In this document: piece by piece, positions 8,487 to 16,177 of the stretch
Position numbering within the stretch: position 1 is the first letter of the stretch
Layout of the letters: every line of letters starts with the position of its first letter
The notes under the pieces: generated by a model
The model's input: only the letters and a program-made list of their open reading frames with translations
What the model was told of the DNA's origin: nothing
The model's database searches: none
Source: Paludifilum halophilum
Lineage (GTDB): Bacteria; Bacillota; Bacilli; Thermoactinomycetales; DSM-45169
NCBI RefSeq assembly: GCF_002245355.1
Contig: NZ_NOWF01000005.1
Span: 124,001-188,000, forward strand
Direction of reading: 5' to 3'
DNA: 64,000 nt
Position numbers and translations under genes: made by a program

Positions 8487-8507
8487 ATACTTTGAGGGCG
8501 ATATACT
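8478..8507 (+). promoter_or_regulatory. Promoter of the nag operon
   Basis: TAGACA (8478-8483) and TATACT (8502-8507) are separated by 18 bases, each one mismatch from the SigA consensus. The -35 box lies inside the NagR-type operator, so operator binding would block polymerase. A 57-base leader with AGGAGGAGG precedes nagA. Confidence 0.65.
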
Positions 8508-8564
8508 ACAGATAAGTGCATCGACAGACTTCAGATAAGAACTTGGGAGGAGGAGGTTCAGCCG

Positions 8565-9797
8565 ATGCGTGATCAGCCACCAGTGGTGTTGCTCGGTGCC
8601 AGGGTTGTGAGTGAAGATCGTACATATCCGGAAGGTTTTGTCCGTATCGCGGACGGTCGGATTGTGGAGGTAGGCCCGGCGGATACATGCGGGGATACAG
8701 AAGGATGCGAAGTGGTTCGCCTGTCTGAGGAGTACGTAATCGTCCCGGGGATGGTGGATGTTCATATCCACGGGGCGGAGGATGCCGATACCATGGATGC
8801 CGAGCCGGAGGCTTTGGAGACGATCGCCGGTGCCCTCGCCCGTGAGGGGACCACCAGTTTTTTAGCTACCACCATCACTCAGTCTCCTGAAGCGATTGAA
8901 GCAGCTTTAATCAATGCCGCTCGATACATTGAATCGGGACAATCCCCCGGGAGATCGGAATGTTTGGGTATTCATCTGGAAGGTCCTTTTATCTCCCCGA
9001 AACGGGCGGGAGCTCAGCCTCTTCAGTACATTATGGAACCCAACCTCGAACAGTTCAAGAAATGGCAGCAACAAGCCGGCGGGTGGATCAAACTGGTCAC
9101 CTTGGCTCCGGAAGAGCCCGGGGGAATGGAGTTGGTCGAATATTTGCGGGATACCGATGTCATTCCTTCTGTCGGACATTCCGACGCTACCTATCACACC
9201 GTGGATCAGGCGATCAAGGCTGGTTGTTCCCATGTGACCCATCTGTTTAATGGGATGAGGGGGTTGCACCACCGGGAACCGGGTGTGGCAGGAGCCGCCT
9301 TCTTAAGGAAAGAGCTGCAGGTGGAGGTGATCGCCGACGGGATTCACATCTGTCCGGAAATGCTGAAATTGGCTTATCAGCAGATTCAAAGCGATCGTCT
9401 ACTGCTTATTACCGACTCCATGCGGGCCAAATGTCTTCAGGAAGGGGTCTACGACCTGGGCGGCCAGCGGGTTCAAGTCAACGGTGAAGAGGCCCGTCTC
9501 TCTGATGGAACCTTGGCGGGGAGCATCTTGCGGATGGCCGATGCATTTCAGCGAATGTACGGAATCGCCGGAGGTTCTCTTGAAAATCTGGTTCGGATGT
9601 CTTCCATGAATGCCGCTTCTGAATTGCGAGTGTCCGACCGGAAAGGGAGCATCCGGGAAGGAAAAGATGCGGATGTTGTGGTGCTGGATAAGCAATTGGA
9701 AGTAGCTATGACTTATTGCCGCGGGGTTCTCGCCTACCGACGAAAAAGCGCTTACAGCAAAAAGGAGGTTACCGATGCAGATCCTACAAGCCCGTGA
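8565..9797 (+). CDS. nagA: N-acetylglucosamine-6-phosphate deacetylase
   Basis: Amidohydrolase that converts GlcNAc-6-phosphate to glucosamine-6-phosphate and acetate, feeding NagB. The metal-binding VDVHIHGAE, the EGPFISP motif with its metal glutamate, VGHSDATY, THLFNGM and the catalytic aspartate region LLITDSM follow in family order. DGTLAGS is also diagnostic. At 410 residues the length is normal. The ATG at 8565 follows GGGAGGAGGAGG with good spacing. It is the first gene of a four-gene operon and overlaps nagB by 23 bases, indicating coupled translation. Expression is predicted to be repressed by NagR at the operator 80-95 bases upstream. Confidence 0.96.
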   Translation: MRDQPPVVLLGARVVSEDRTYPEGFVRIADGRIVEVGPADTCGDTEGCEVVRLSEEYVIVPGMVDVHIHGAEDADTMDAEPEALETIAGALAREGTTSFLATTITQSPEAIEAALINAARYIESGQSPGRSECLGIHLEGPFISPKRAGAQPLQYIMEPNLEQFKKWQQQAGGWIKLVTLAPEEPGGMELVEYLRDTDVIPSVGHSDATYHTVDQAIKAGCSHVTHLFNGMRGLHHREPGVAGAAFLRKELQVEVIADGIHICPEMLKLAYQQIQSDRLLLITDSMRAKCLQEGVYDLGGQRVQVNGEEARLSDGTLAGSILRMADAFQRMYGIAGGSLENLVRMSSMNAASELRVSDRKGSIREGKDADVVVLDKQLEVAMTYCRGVLAYRRKSAYSKKEVTDADPTSP

Positions 9798-10518
9798 TTA
9801 CAATGAAATGTCTGAACTCGCCGCAAAACGTGTGATCGATCAAATTAAATCATCCCCTCAAACCACTCTCGGACTGGCCACCGGGGCAACCCCCCTCGGT
9901 ATTTATCAACGGCTGGTAGAGGACAGTCGGAAAAACGGAACTTCTTACCGTCAAGTCAGTACTTTCAACCTGGATGAGTATGTAGGATTATCCCCCGAAC
10001 ACCCCAACAGTTACCGCTACTATATGGACCAAAATCTTTTTTCCGGGCTGGACATCGATAAGGCTCGTACCCATTTGCCCGATGGGATGGCTGAGGATTT
10101 AGAGCAGGAATGCATCCAGTACGAGGAGAAATTGAAAAAAGCGGGGGGAATCGATATCCAGCTGTTGGGACTCGGTCGGAATGGTCATATCGGTTTTAAC
10201 GAACCGGGGACTCCTTTTTCATCCCGTACCCATGTCGTGGAGTTGGATGATTCCACCCGTCAAGCCAACCGACGCTTCTTCGACTCCCTGGATGAGGTCC
10301 CGACTCGTGCGATCACCATGGGAATCGCTTCGATCATGGAAGCCCGGGAAATTCTGCTTTTGGTTTCCGGTGATAAGAAGGCGGATATCCTGCATCGCCT
10401 TTTGGAAGAAGAAGTGGTCGAGTCGTTGCCTGCTTCGGTTTTGAAGCGTCACCCGCAAGTCACGCTGATAGCCGAGGAACCATTATTATCCGGACACAAG
10501 CGTGTCACCTGCCCTTGA
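9775..10518 (+). CDS. nagB: Glucosamine-6-phosphate deaminase
   Basis: Isomerising deaminase that converts glucosamine-6-phosphate to fructose-6-phosphate and ammonia. It shows the sugar-phosphate loop LATGATPLG, TFNLDEYVGL with the catalytic Asp-Glu, the NSYRYYMD stretch, LGLGRNGHIGFNEP with the active-site histidine, and AITMGI. The length (247 residues) matches short Bacillus NagB enzymes without the allosteric C-terminal extension of the E. coli protein. It starts within the end of nagA behind AAAAAGGAGG, and its stop overlaps a possible upstream start of the SIS gene. Confidence 0.96.
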   Translation: MQILQARDYNEMSELAAKRVIDQIKSSPQTTLGLATGATPLGIYQRLVEDSRKNGTSYRQVSTFNLDEYVGLSPEHPNSYRYYMDQNLFSGLDIDKARTHLPDGMAEDLEQECIQYEEKLKKAGGIDIQLLGLGRNGHIGFNEPGTPFSSRTHVVELDDSTRQANRRFFDSLDEVPTRAITMGIASIMEAREILLLVSGDKKADILHRLLEEEVVESLPASVLKRHPQVTLIAEEPLLSGHKRVTCP

Positions 10519-10577
10519 GGGGGAAGGATGAAACGGCAAAAAAGCTTACGGACCTTCAGATGGAAGGGGGAAGGCGG

Positions 10578-11312
10578 ATGTTGTCGCGTTATCTCAGGGA
10601 AATTAATGATAGAATTGAAAAGGTGGAACAGGAACAGCGAAAACCGATGTTGGAGGCTGCAGAAATGGTAGCCCGTTGCATCGAAGGGGAGGGAATCGTC
10701 TATCTGTTCGGATGCGGCCATTCCCATATGTTGGCTGAGGAGATGTTTTACCGTGCGGGGGGATTGGCCGCTGTTCGTCCTATTTTGGTGGAAGATCTTA
10801 TGTTACACCGGGGGGCGGGTCGGTCCTCCCGAATGGAACGCCGAACCGAATTCGCCCGTTCTTTTATGGAAAAAGAAGAAATCCGCGAGGGAGATGTCAC
10901 GGTGGTCATTTCCAATTCCGGTGTCAATCCCGTCCCGGTCGATGTCGCTCTGATCGCCAAAGCAAAAGGAGCCTCCGTCATCGGTCTGACTTCTCTATCC
11001 CACTCGCAAAACACATCCCCCAAACACGAGAGCGGACAGCGCCTGTTTGAGGTGGTGGATCTGGTCTTGGACACCCTTGTGGAAAAGGGAGATGCCATGA
11101 TGACTCATGATCGGCTGTCGGTAAAATTCGGGCCCAGCTCTACCATCGTAGGCGCCTGTATCCTAAACGCCGTATTTGCCGAAGCGATTCACCGTTTAGT
11201 AGAGCGGGGCGTGGAACCACCGATTTTCCAGAGCGGAAACGTAGAAGGTACCGACGATTATAACGCTCGCCTCATCCAAAAGTATTCCAGCCGGATTCCC
11301 ATTCTGTCATAA
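10578..11312 (+). CDS. SIS-domain sugar isomerase-like protein (UPF0309 type)
   Basis: Sugar isomerase (SIS) domain protein of about 244 residues. The phosphosugar-binding signatures are YLFGCGHSHMLAEE near the N-terminus and VVISNSGVNPVPVD in the middle, with the long helix after it. It resembles the UPF0309 group found beside nag genes, so binding or isomerising an amino-sugar phosphate is plausible, but the reaction is unproven. The ATG at 10578 is chosen because GAAGGGGGAAGG precedes it. An in-frame TTG at 10515 overlaps the nagB stop and would add 21 poorly conserved residues. It is co-transcribed between nagB and nagR. Confidence 0.82.
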   Translation: MLSRYLREINDRIEKVEQEQRKPMLEAAEMVARCIEGEGIVYLFGCGHSHMLAEEMFYRAGGLAAVRPILVEDLMLHRGAGRSSRMERRTEFARSFMEKEEIREGDVTVVISNSGVNPVPVDVALIAKAKGASVIGLTSLSHSQNTSPKHESGQRLFEVVDLVLDTLVEKGDAMMTHDRLSVKFGPSSTIVGACILNAVFAEAIHRLVERGVEPPIFQSGNVEGTDDYNARLIQKYSSRIPILS

Positions 11313-11363
11313 TAGGGGTATAACTTAGCTGTTCACCTACTGAAAAGATGAGAGGATGAAAAA

Positions 11364-12137
11364 GTGAAAACCAAAGTGATGCGAAGGGTTTCTAAGGCGA
11401 GTCCTCTGCCTCTTTACTACCAACTAAAAGAGATTTTACAGGAAATGATCGATAATGAAGAGCTCAAGCCCGGAGATGCGGCCCCCCCGGAACGGGAGTT
11501 GTGTGAGATCCATGATATCAGTCGGATGACTGCGCGTAAGGCGGTTATGGCTTTGGTCAACGAAGGGGTGTTATACCGGGAACAGGGGAAGGGCACTTTT
11601 GTCGCCGCTCCGAAACCCAAACATCAACTGACGCAGTTACGCGGATTTACCGAGGAGATGAAAGAACAAGGGCTTGCCGTTGAGACGAAAATCCTCACGT
11701 TTGACGAAACGGAACCGACAGTAACGATCCGAAAACGTTTAATGATGCCCCCGGCTGATAATCGTGTCATTGAAACTCGGAGACTCCGGATCGTCGATGA
11801 TCTCCCCTTCGCTTTGGAAACCGTTTGGCTGAACGAAGCGAAATGCCCCGGATTAAACCGAGAGGCGATCGAGGGGCGTTCTCTGTATGCCGTGTTGAAG
11901 GAACAATACAATTGCCGCCCCAGTTATGCCCGACAAACGATCGAACCCATTCAACTGAACGATTATGAAAGTGGGCTGCTCGGTTTACCCAAGGGGTCCT
12001 TGGGCCTCCTTTTCAGCCGGACTACTTATTTGGACAACGGGGAAGTCGTCGAATTCACCAAATGTATCTATCGCAGTGACAAACATAAATACGAAGTGAT
12101 CCTGCGGGCGGAGGAAAAAAAGTATAGTGAGTCGTGA
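11364..12137 (+). CDS. nagR: GntR/HutC-family repressor of amino-sugar genes
   Basis: Transcription factor with an N-terminal GntR winged helix (residues about 12-75: PLYYQLKEIL, PPERELCEIHDISRMTARKAV, REQGKGTFV) and a C-terminal UTRA ligand domain (about 95-245). In NagR/YvoA/DasR the UTRA domain senses glucosamine-6-P or GlcNAc-6-P. Position at the end of nagA-nagB and a matching operator at the operon promoter support this identity and negative autoregulation. The GTG at 11364 follows GAGAGG by 8 bases; an ATG five codons later is a poorer choice. A good terminator follows. Confidence 0.9.
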   Translation: MKTKVMRRVSKASPLPLYYQLKEILQEMIDNEELKPGDAAPPERELCEIHDISRMTARKAVMALVNEGVLYREQGKGTFVAAPKPKHQLTQLRGFTEEMKEQGLAVETKILTFDETEPTVTIRKRLMMPPADNRVIETRRLRIVDDLPFALETVWLNEAKCPGLNREAIEGRSLYAVLKEQYNCRPSYARQTIEPIQLNDYESGLLGLPKGSLGLLFSRTTYLDNGEVVEFTKCIYRSDKHKYEVILRAEEKKYSES

Positions 12138-12185
12138 AGACAAAGACTGCGCCCTTCCATCCCTGTGGGAGACCGAGATGGGACA

Positions 12186-12218
12186 GGCGGTTACCAAAGT
12201 ACGGCGACCGCCTTTTTT
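12186..12218 (+). terminator. Terminator of the nag operon
   Basis: GGCGGT (12186-12191) pairs with ACCGCC (12207-12212) around a 15-base loop that can fold further, followed immediately by TTTTTT. Confidence 0.8.
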
Positions 12219-12336
12219 GTATGTCTTCCACGGGTTTTTCTTCCACGGAATTCCTTCTTTGTTGGATGGTTTCTTACCTTCATGATAAGATGGAAGCGAA
12301 AAAGGACGGTCAAGCTCGCCGGTGGAGGTGTAAAGA

Positions 12337-13086
12337 ATGAAAGATCGGCTGGCTTTTTGGGAATATATAGACCATGTGGTGTCGGATCTTCGGACGGTAT
12401 CCTTGCCCGAAGTGATAGAGGAAGCGGGTGGTGTTGATCGGGTGCACCTGGTACTGGTCGATATCCTTCGGGGTTTTTGTGCGGAGGGACCATTGGCTTC
12501 CGCCAGGGTGAACGAGGTGGTTCAGCCGGTTCGGGGGCTGGCCGACCAATTGTTGGAACATGGGATGCCCGATCAGAATCTCATTTTTTTACAGGATTCC
12601 CATCAGGAGAAGGATCCGGAATTTAACGCTTTTCCTCCCCATTGTGTCAAGGGAACCGATGAAGCCAAGGTGATGGAACCGCTGCGTCCTCTGCTGGAAA
12701 GACAAGGGGTCCAGCTTTTTTTAAAAAACGCCACCAACGGAATGTTCGGTTCCAGGAACGATGGTCAACGCTTTCATGAACAGGTGGAGGAAAGACTGCA
12801 GCAGGGGAAAGCCGCTTTCATTGTGGTCGGAGACTGCACCGACCTGTGCATTTACCAAAATGCGATGGGGATTCGCTTGTTGGCTAATCAACTTCAGGCG
12901 GATACCCGGGTCATCGTGTCCCGGAGGCACACACGCACCTATCACATGTCGGTGGAAGACGCCCGGGAGATGGGGGCAATGGCTCACGACGGGGATCTTA
13001 TGGATGAACTCTTTCTGTATCACATGAAGCTGAATGGAATCGATGTGGTACAGGACATTGCCCTTCACGACCGGGAAGCATTATGA
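12337..13086 (+). CDS. Isochorismatase-family cysteine hydrolase
   Basis: Cysteine hydrolase of the isochorismatase/nicotinamidase fold. The catalytic aspartate stands in LVLVDILRGF, the lysine in LFLKNATNGMF is in the expected place, and the nucleophile is in VVGDCTDLCIYQNAM (the second Cys occupies the family position). The 249-residue length and the residues after the first Asp are longer than in typical PncA, so nicotinamide is only one possible substrate. The RBS GGTGGAGGTG precedes the ATG. It is monocistronic: a terminator lies upstream and more than 300 bases without a clear gene follow. Confidence 0.82.
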   Translation: MKDRLAFWEYIDHVVSDLRTVSLPEVIEEAGGVDRVHLVLVDILRGFCAEGPLASARVNEVVQPVRGLADQLLEHGMPDQNLIFLQDSHQEKDPEFNAFPPHCVKGTDEAKVMEPLRPLLERQGVQLFLKNATNGMFGSRNDGQRFHEQVEERLQQGKAAFIVVGDCTDLCIYQNAMGIRLLANQLQADTRVIVSRRHTRTYHMSVEDAREMGAMAHDGDLMDELFLYHMKLNGIDVVQDIALHDREAL

Positions 13087-13410
13087 GAAAACCTCTTTTC
13101 GAGAGGGGTGCGTTCCACACGGAGTGCCTTTGGTTCGTAAGAACAACGAAACGGAGTCCCGGCGGAAAACCAATCCGGTGTCGGTTATGTGCACCGGTGG
13201 TGGATGGAAAAACTGATAAAAAGAGTTCCGGTATGCCGATCAGGTGTTGATCGCTGTGGAGAATTGAAATCCGGTGAAGGATTTTCGGATTCTGGACATA
13301 CAATATGGATGAGAAGGCTGTGATCCCCCGGCAGGTTGCTGAACTTCCGGGCAGCGGGTAAAGTATGTTATTCTAATACTATTGGTATGTACCGAGATTG
13401 GGGTTGGACC
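13087..13410 (+). other. Intergenic stretch before the DedA gene
   Basis: No convincing gene. A 56-codon frame starts at 13084, overlapping the preceding stop codon, but has biased Arg/Pro composition and no recognisable domain. A TATTCTAAT-like -10 element around 13370 could belong to the DedA gene. No hairpin with a T tract is visible. Confidence 0.4.
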
Positions 13411-14025
13411 ATGGAACAAACGGTATTGGACCTCCTATCGCAATACGGATATCTGGGGATTTTCTTTTTTCTGGTGATGGGAATTGCGGGGTTACCACTA
13501 CCGGACGAAATTATGATGACCTTTATCGGTTATCTTTCTTCCGTGGGTTATCTCAACCTCTCTTTTACTTTTATCAGTGCCCTGGCTGGTTCTGCCGGCG
13601 GGATCAGTATCAGTTATTTCCTCGGTTGCCAGCTGGGGTATCCTTTTCTTAAGCGATACGGGAACAAATTTTTTATCACACGCAGGCGGCTCAGAATGGC
13701 GCAATTGCTGTTCCGGAAATACGGCAACTGGGTGCTTTTTTTCGGTTACTTCATTCCCGGAGTGCGCCATGTCACCGCCTATATGGCGGGTATTTCAAAA
13801 ATGGGGTGGGGTCGGTTCGCCGTTTACGCCTACTTCGGGGCATTCACCTGGTGTGCCACGTTCATCGGTCTGGGCTTTTTACTGGGATCCCACTGGGAAA
13901 AGCTGTTCGAGGTCCTGCACCATTACGGAAGAATCGTGGTGCTCGTTTTACTTCCCGTCATCGCGTTGTGGATTACTCGGTATTTTTACCAGCTGAATAA
14001 CCGGTACAATTCCGTTCGCAAATAA
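13411..14025 (+). CDS. DedA family membrane protein
   Basis: Polytopic membrane protein of the DedA/VTT superfamily, whose members are linked to undecaprenyl-phosphate or phospholipid flipping and membrane homeostasis. Family marks are GIAGLPLPDEIMM near the N-terminus, the glycine-rich GSAGGISISYFLG and the re-entrant region FFGYFIPGVRHVTAYMAG with its conserved Arg. About five hydrophobic segments are visible over 204 residues. The ATG at 13411 sits after a weak GATTGGGG box; in-frame ATGs at 13336 and 13387 lack any RBS. It is followed by another small membrane protein gene. Confidence 0.86.
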   Translation: MEQTVLDLLSQYGYLGIFFFLVMGIAGLPLPDEIMMTFIGYLSSVGYLNLSFTFISALAGSAGGISISYFLGCQLGYPFLKRYGNKFFITRRRLRMAQLLFRKYGNWVLFFGYFIPGVRHVTAYMAGISKMGWGRFAVYAYFGAFTWCATFIGLGFLLGSHWEKLFEVLHHYGRIVVLVLLPVIALWITRYFYQLNNRYNSVRK

Positions 14026-14132
14026 CGGAGCCAAAGAGGTCTGACTATACGGGAGACTCATTCGGACCATATCATAAGAGAAAGAGACGGCACCGTTGAG
14101 GTAAGCGATTGGAGAGGAGAAATGAACAACTG

Positions 14133-14621
14133 ATGGTCAAGGAATGGTTAGCCTGGTTCCCTAAAGAATTACAAGTACTTATCCTGGCGGGGCTTCCCTT
14201 TATCGAACTTCGGGGAGCGATTCCCTACGCTACCCTGGTCGGTCTGCCTTACTACCAAGGGTTAATCATCGGAATCATCGGGAACTTGATCCCGATTATT
14301 CCTCTCCTTTATTTTTTCGAACCGTTGATGGGATGGGTCTATAAAAAGTCGCCCCGCTACCGTAAATTCTTTCAAGGGATTCAAAAACGTGCCGTAAAAA
14401 ACGGAAATTCAATCCGCAAGTACGGCGCTCCCTTGGGTCTGTTTTTGTTTGTAGCGGTTCCTGTTCCCGGAACGGGTGCCTATACAGCCTGTTTTGCCGC
14501 TGCCTTTTTCCGCGTGCCGTTCTGGGTTTCCGCCGTTTCCATTGCAGTCGGAACCTTGGGATCCGGATTGCTCTTTGCTACCCTGAGCCATTATTTGGCC
14601 GTTTTAATCGGTTGGGTATGA
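14133..14621 (+). CDS. Small multidrug export-like membrane protein (COG2426/PF06695)
   Basis: Integral membrane protein of about 162 residues with four to five hydrophobic segments. The FIELRGAIPYA motif near residue 25 and the FVAVPVPGTGAYTA motif near residue 110 are the two halves of the Sm_multidrug_ex family. Despite the family name, transport of drugs is poorly documented; like DedA proteins it may act in lipid handling. The ATG at 14133 begins at the conserved region, although the GGAGAGGAG box lies about 14 bases upstream. It is separated from the next gene by 16 bases and probably co-transcribed with it. Confidence 0.82.
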   Translation: MVKEWLAWFPKELQVLILAGLPFIELRGAIPYATLVGLPYYQGLIIGIIGNLIPIIPLLYFFEPLMGWVYKKSPRYRKFFQGIQKRAVKNGNSIRKYGAPLGLFLFVAVPVPGTGAYTACFAAAFFRVPFWVSAVSIAVGTLGSGLLFATLSHYLAVLIGWV

Positions 14622-14637
14622 TTGGCGAGGTGAGAGG

Positions 14638-15027
14638 ATGGAGATCCGTGTCAAAAGGGTTTATGAAGCCCCTGGTGATGAAGATGGAATCCGGGTTTTG
14701 GTGGACCGTTTGTGGCCCCGGGGTTTAAGCAAGGAGAAGGCCCGGGTGGATCTCTGGGTCAAAGGTTTGGCCCCTTCCGAACAACTGCGTAAAAGGTTTC
14801 ACAAGGACGGCGATTTTGCCTCTTTCGCTGAAGACTACCGTAACGAAGTGAATCCTCGAGCGTTGGAGGAACTGTTGGAAAAGACGGGAAACGGCCCTGT
14901 GACGCTGTTATACGCCAGCAAAAACAAAGCAGAGAATAACGCGCAAGTACTAAAACAATTATTGAAGGAGTGCGCGTCCAGGAGGTTGTCAGATGCCGCG
15001 GGTGGAGATCAAAATCGGAACCAGTGA
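14638..15027 (+). CDS. DUF488 family protein (YeaO-like)
   Basis: Small soluble protein of 129 residues with the YeaO/DUF488 hallmarks LVDRLWPRGLSKEKA, DLWVKGLAPS, LRKRFHKD and the terminal LLYASKNKAENNAQVL. Family function is unknown; genetic context in other genomes often links it to oxidative or metal stress, which would suit the ferredoxin gene that overlaps its 3' end by 35 bases. The ATG follows GAGGTGAGAGG. Overlapping reading frames indicate translational coupling with the ferredoxin. Confidence 0.88.
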   Translation: MEIRVKRVYEAPGDEDGIRVLVDRLWPRGLSKEKARVDLWVKGLAPSEQLRKRFHKDGDFASFAEDYRNEVNPRALEELLEKTGNGPVTLLYASKNKAENNAQVLKQLLKECASRRLSDAAGGDQNRNQ

Positions 15028-15292
15028 ACATGCTTTTGACTGCGATGAAGGGGAGAACCTCCTTTTTGAAGCGATTTCCCGTTCCATTATGATTCCGTTT
15101 AATTGCACGTCGGCCCGTTGCGGGACATGCCGAATCCGTGTGTTGGAGGGCCCGGAAAATCTGAATGAGGTCGGTGACCGGGAAGTCCTTCGCCTGGGGG
15201 AGGAGCCGGTGGAGTCCGGGTATCGTCTGGCATGTCAAACCTTTGTATACGGAGATGTCCGTGTCGAGGTGCCCCAGCCCCGCCTCTTCTGA
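14993..15292 (+). CDS. Plant-type 2Fe-2S ferredoxin
   Basis: Single-cluster electron carrier of 99 residues. The four cluster ligands follow the standard order: Cys-x4-Cys-x2-Cys in NCTSARCGTC and a distal Cys in LACQT. The flanking strands match the beta-grasp fold. AGGAGGTTG precedes the ATG, inside the DUF488 gene. No cognate reductase gene is nearby, so the electron partner is unknown. It may serve the same transcript as DUF488. The next element downstream is a TPP riboswitch on its own transcript. Confidence 0.9.
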   Translation: MPRVEIKIGTSEHAFDCDEGENLLFEAISRSIMIPFNCTSARCGTCRIRVLEGPENLNEVGDREVLRLGEEPVESGYRLACQTFVYGDVRVEVPQPRLF

Positions 15293-15371
15293 AAAAATTT
15301 CGGAAGATGGCATCGGGTTGACGACGGTAGAGAAGGGTTGCTAAAATGATAAAAAATTGAAATACGTACTG

Positions 15372-15464
15372 AACCACTAGGGGTGCACGGAAAACGTGCT
15401 GAGAGGGGCGAAAGTCTCAACCCTTTGAACTTGACCTGGTTGATGCCAGCGTAAGAAAGTGGGG
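15372..15464 (+). promoter_or_regulatory. TPP riboswitch (THI element)
   Basis: Contains the conserved TPP aptamer strings in order: AGGGGTGC, GCTGAGAGGGG, ACCCTTTGAAC, TTGACCTGGTTGATGCCAGC and GTAAGAAAGTGG. P1 closes between CCACT (15374-15378) and AGTGG (15458-15462). A terminator hairpin follows 25 bases later, so thiamine pyrophosphate would stop transcription before tenI. Confidence 0.96.
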
Positions 15465-15488
15465 CTCAACGGTTGACGAACCAAAACG

Positions 15489-15518
15489 ACCGGCATCCCC
15501 TCGGATGCCGGTTTTTTT
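15489..15518 (+). terminator. Riboswitch-controlled transcription terminator
   Basis: A perfect 10-bp stem, ACCGGCATCC (15489-15498) with GGATGCCGGT (15503-15512), has a 4-base loop and is followed by TTTTTTT. It is the expression platform of the TPP riboswitch. Confidence 0.92.
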
Positions 15519-15535
15519 GTTGGGGGGGATAGTAT

Positions 15536-16162
15536 ATGGCGGACGGTGCACCGACCCTTCATCTTATCAGCGGAGAAACCCACTCCCTCAAGGATCTGAT
15601 TGGTGTTTTCCGGGAAACGATGGAGTGGGTGGATGTCTTTTATTTACGAAAAAAGGGATTGGCCCCCGAAGAACTTATTTACTGGGCGCGCTCCCTGTTG
15701 GATGAAGGAGGAATTCCCCCCGAACGGCTGATGGTGAACGGTGACTGGGAAGTGGCTGCGGCAGTGGGGTGCGCGGGGGTGCATCTGCCGGAAACCGGTC
15801 CAATGCCCGATGTGGTAAGGGATGAAGCGAAAACGAGAATCAAAATCGGTTGTTCGGTTCACTCCGTGAAAACCGCTCAGCAGCGGGCCGCGGATGGAGC
15901 GGATTACCTGTTTTACGGACATATCTTTTCCACTCCCTCTAAACCCGGAAAAACTCCCAGGGGTGTCAAAGCACTGACCCAACTGGCAGAGGCGGTTCCG
16001 GTTCCCGTAATGGCCGTCGGAGGAATCAAGGCTCAAAATATTCACTTACTGGCAGGCAGCGGGTGTGACGGGGTCGCCGTCATTTCCGAGGTCATGGATG
16101 CAGAAAACCCGGCTGTGTCGGCTCAAAAGCTGAAGACGGCCATGCGGGACGGATTTCGATAA
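15536..16162 (+). CDS. tenI: Thiazole tautomerase TenI (ThiE-like fold)
   Basis: TIM-barrel protein of the thiamin-phosphate-synthase fold. In Bacillus TenI aromatises the thiazole tautomer made by ThiG. Visible are HLPE in the second strand region, IGCSVHSVKTAQ, ADYLFYGHIFSTPSKPG, and VMAVGGIKAQNI followed by GVAVISEVM. The place of the ThiE pyrophosphate signature is filled by the shorter TenI-type loop, which favours TenI over ThiE. It is the first gene after the riboswitch, followed by thiO-thiS-thiG, the same order as in Bacillus. The ATG at 15536 follows a GGGGGGG stretch. Confidence 0.87.
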   Translation: MADGAPTLHLISGETHSLKDLIGVFRETMEWVDVFYLRKKGLAPEELIYWARSLLDEGGIPPERLMVNGDWEVAAAVGCAGVHLPETGPMPDVVRDEAKTRIKIGCSVHSVKTAQQRAADGADYLFYGHIFSTPSKPGKTPRGVKALTQLAEAVPVPVMAVGGIKAQNIHLLAGSGCDGVAVISEVMDAENPAVSAQKLKTAMRDGFR

Positions 16163-16177
16163 AAAGGGGATGATCGC

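Noticed and set aside
13084-13254. 56-codon frame overlapping the isochorismatase stop
   Set aside because: No recognisable domain and poor composition; left as intergenic.
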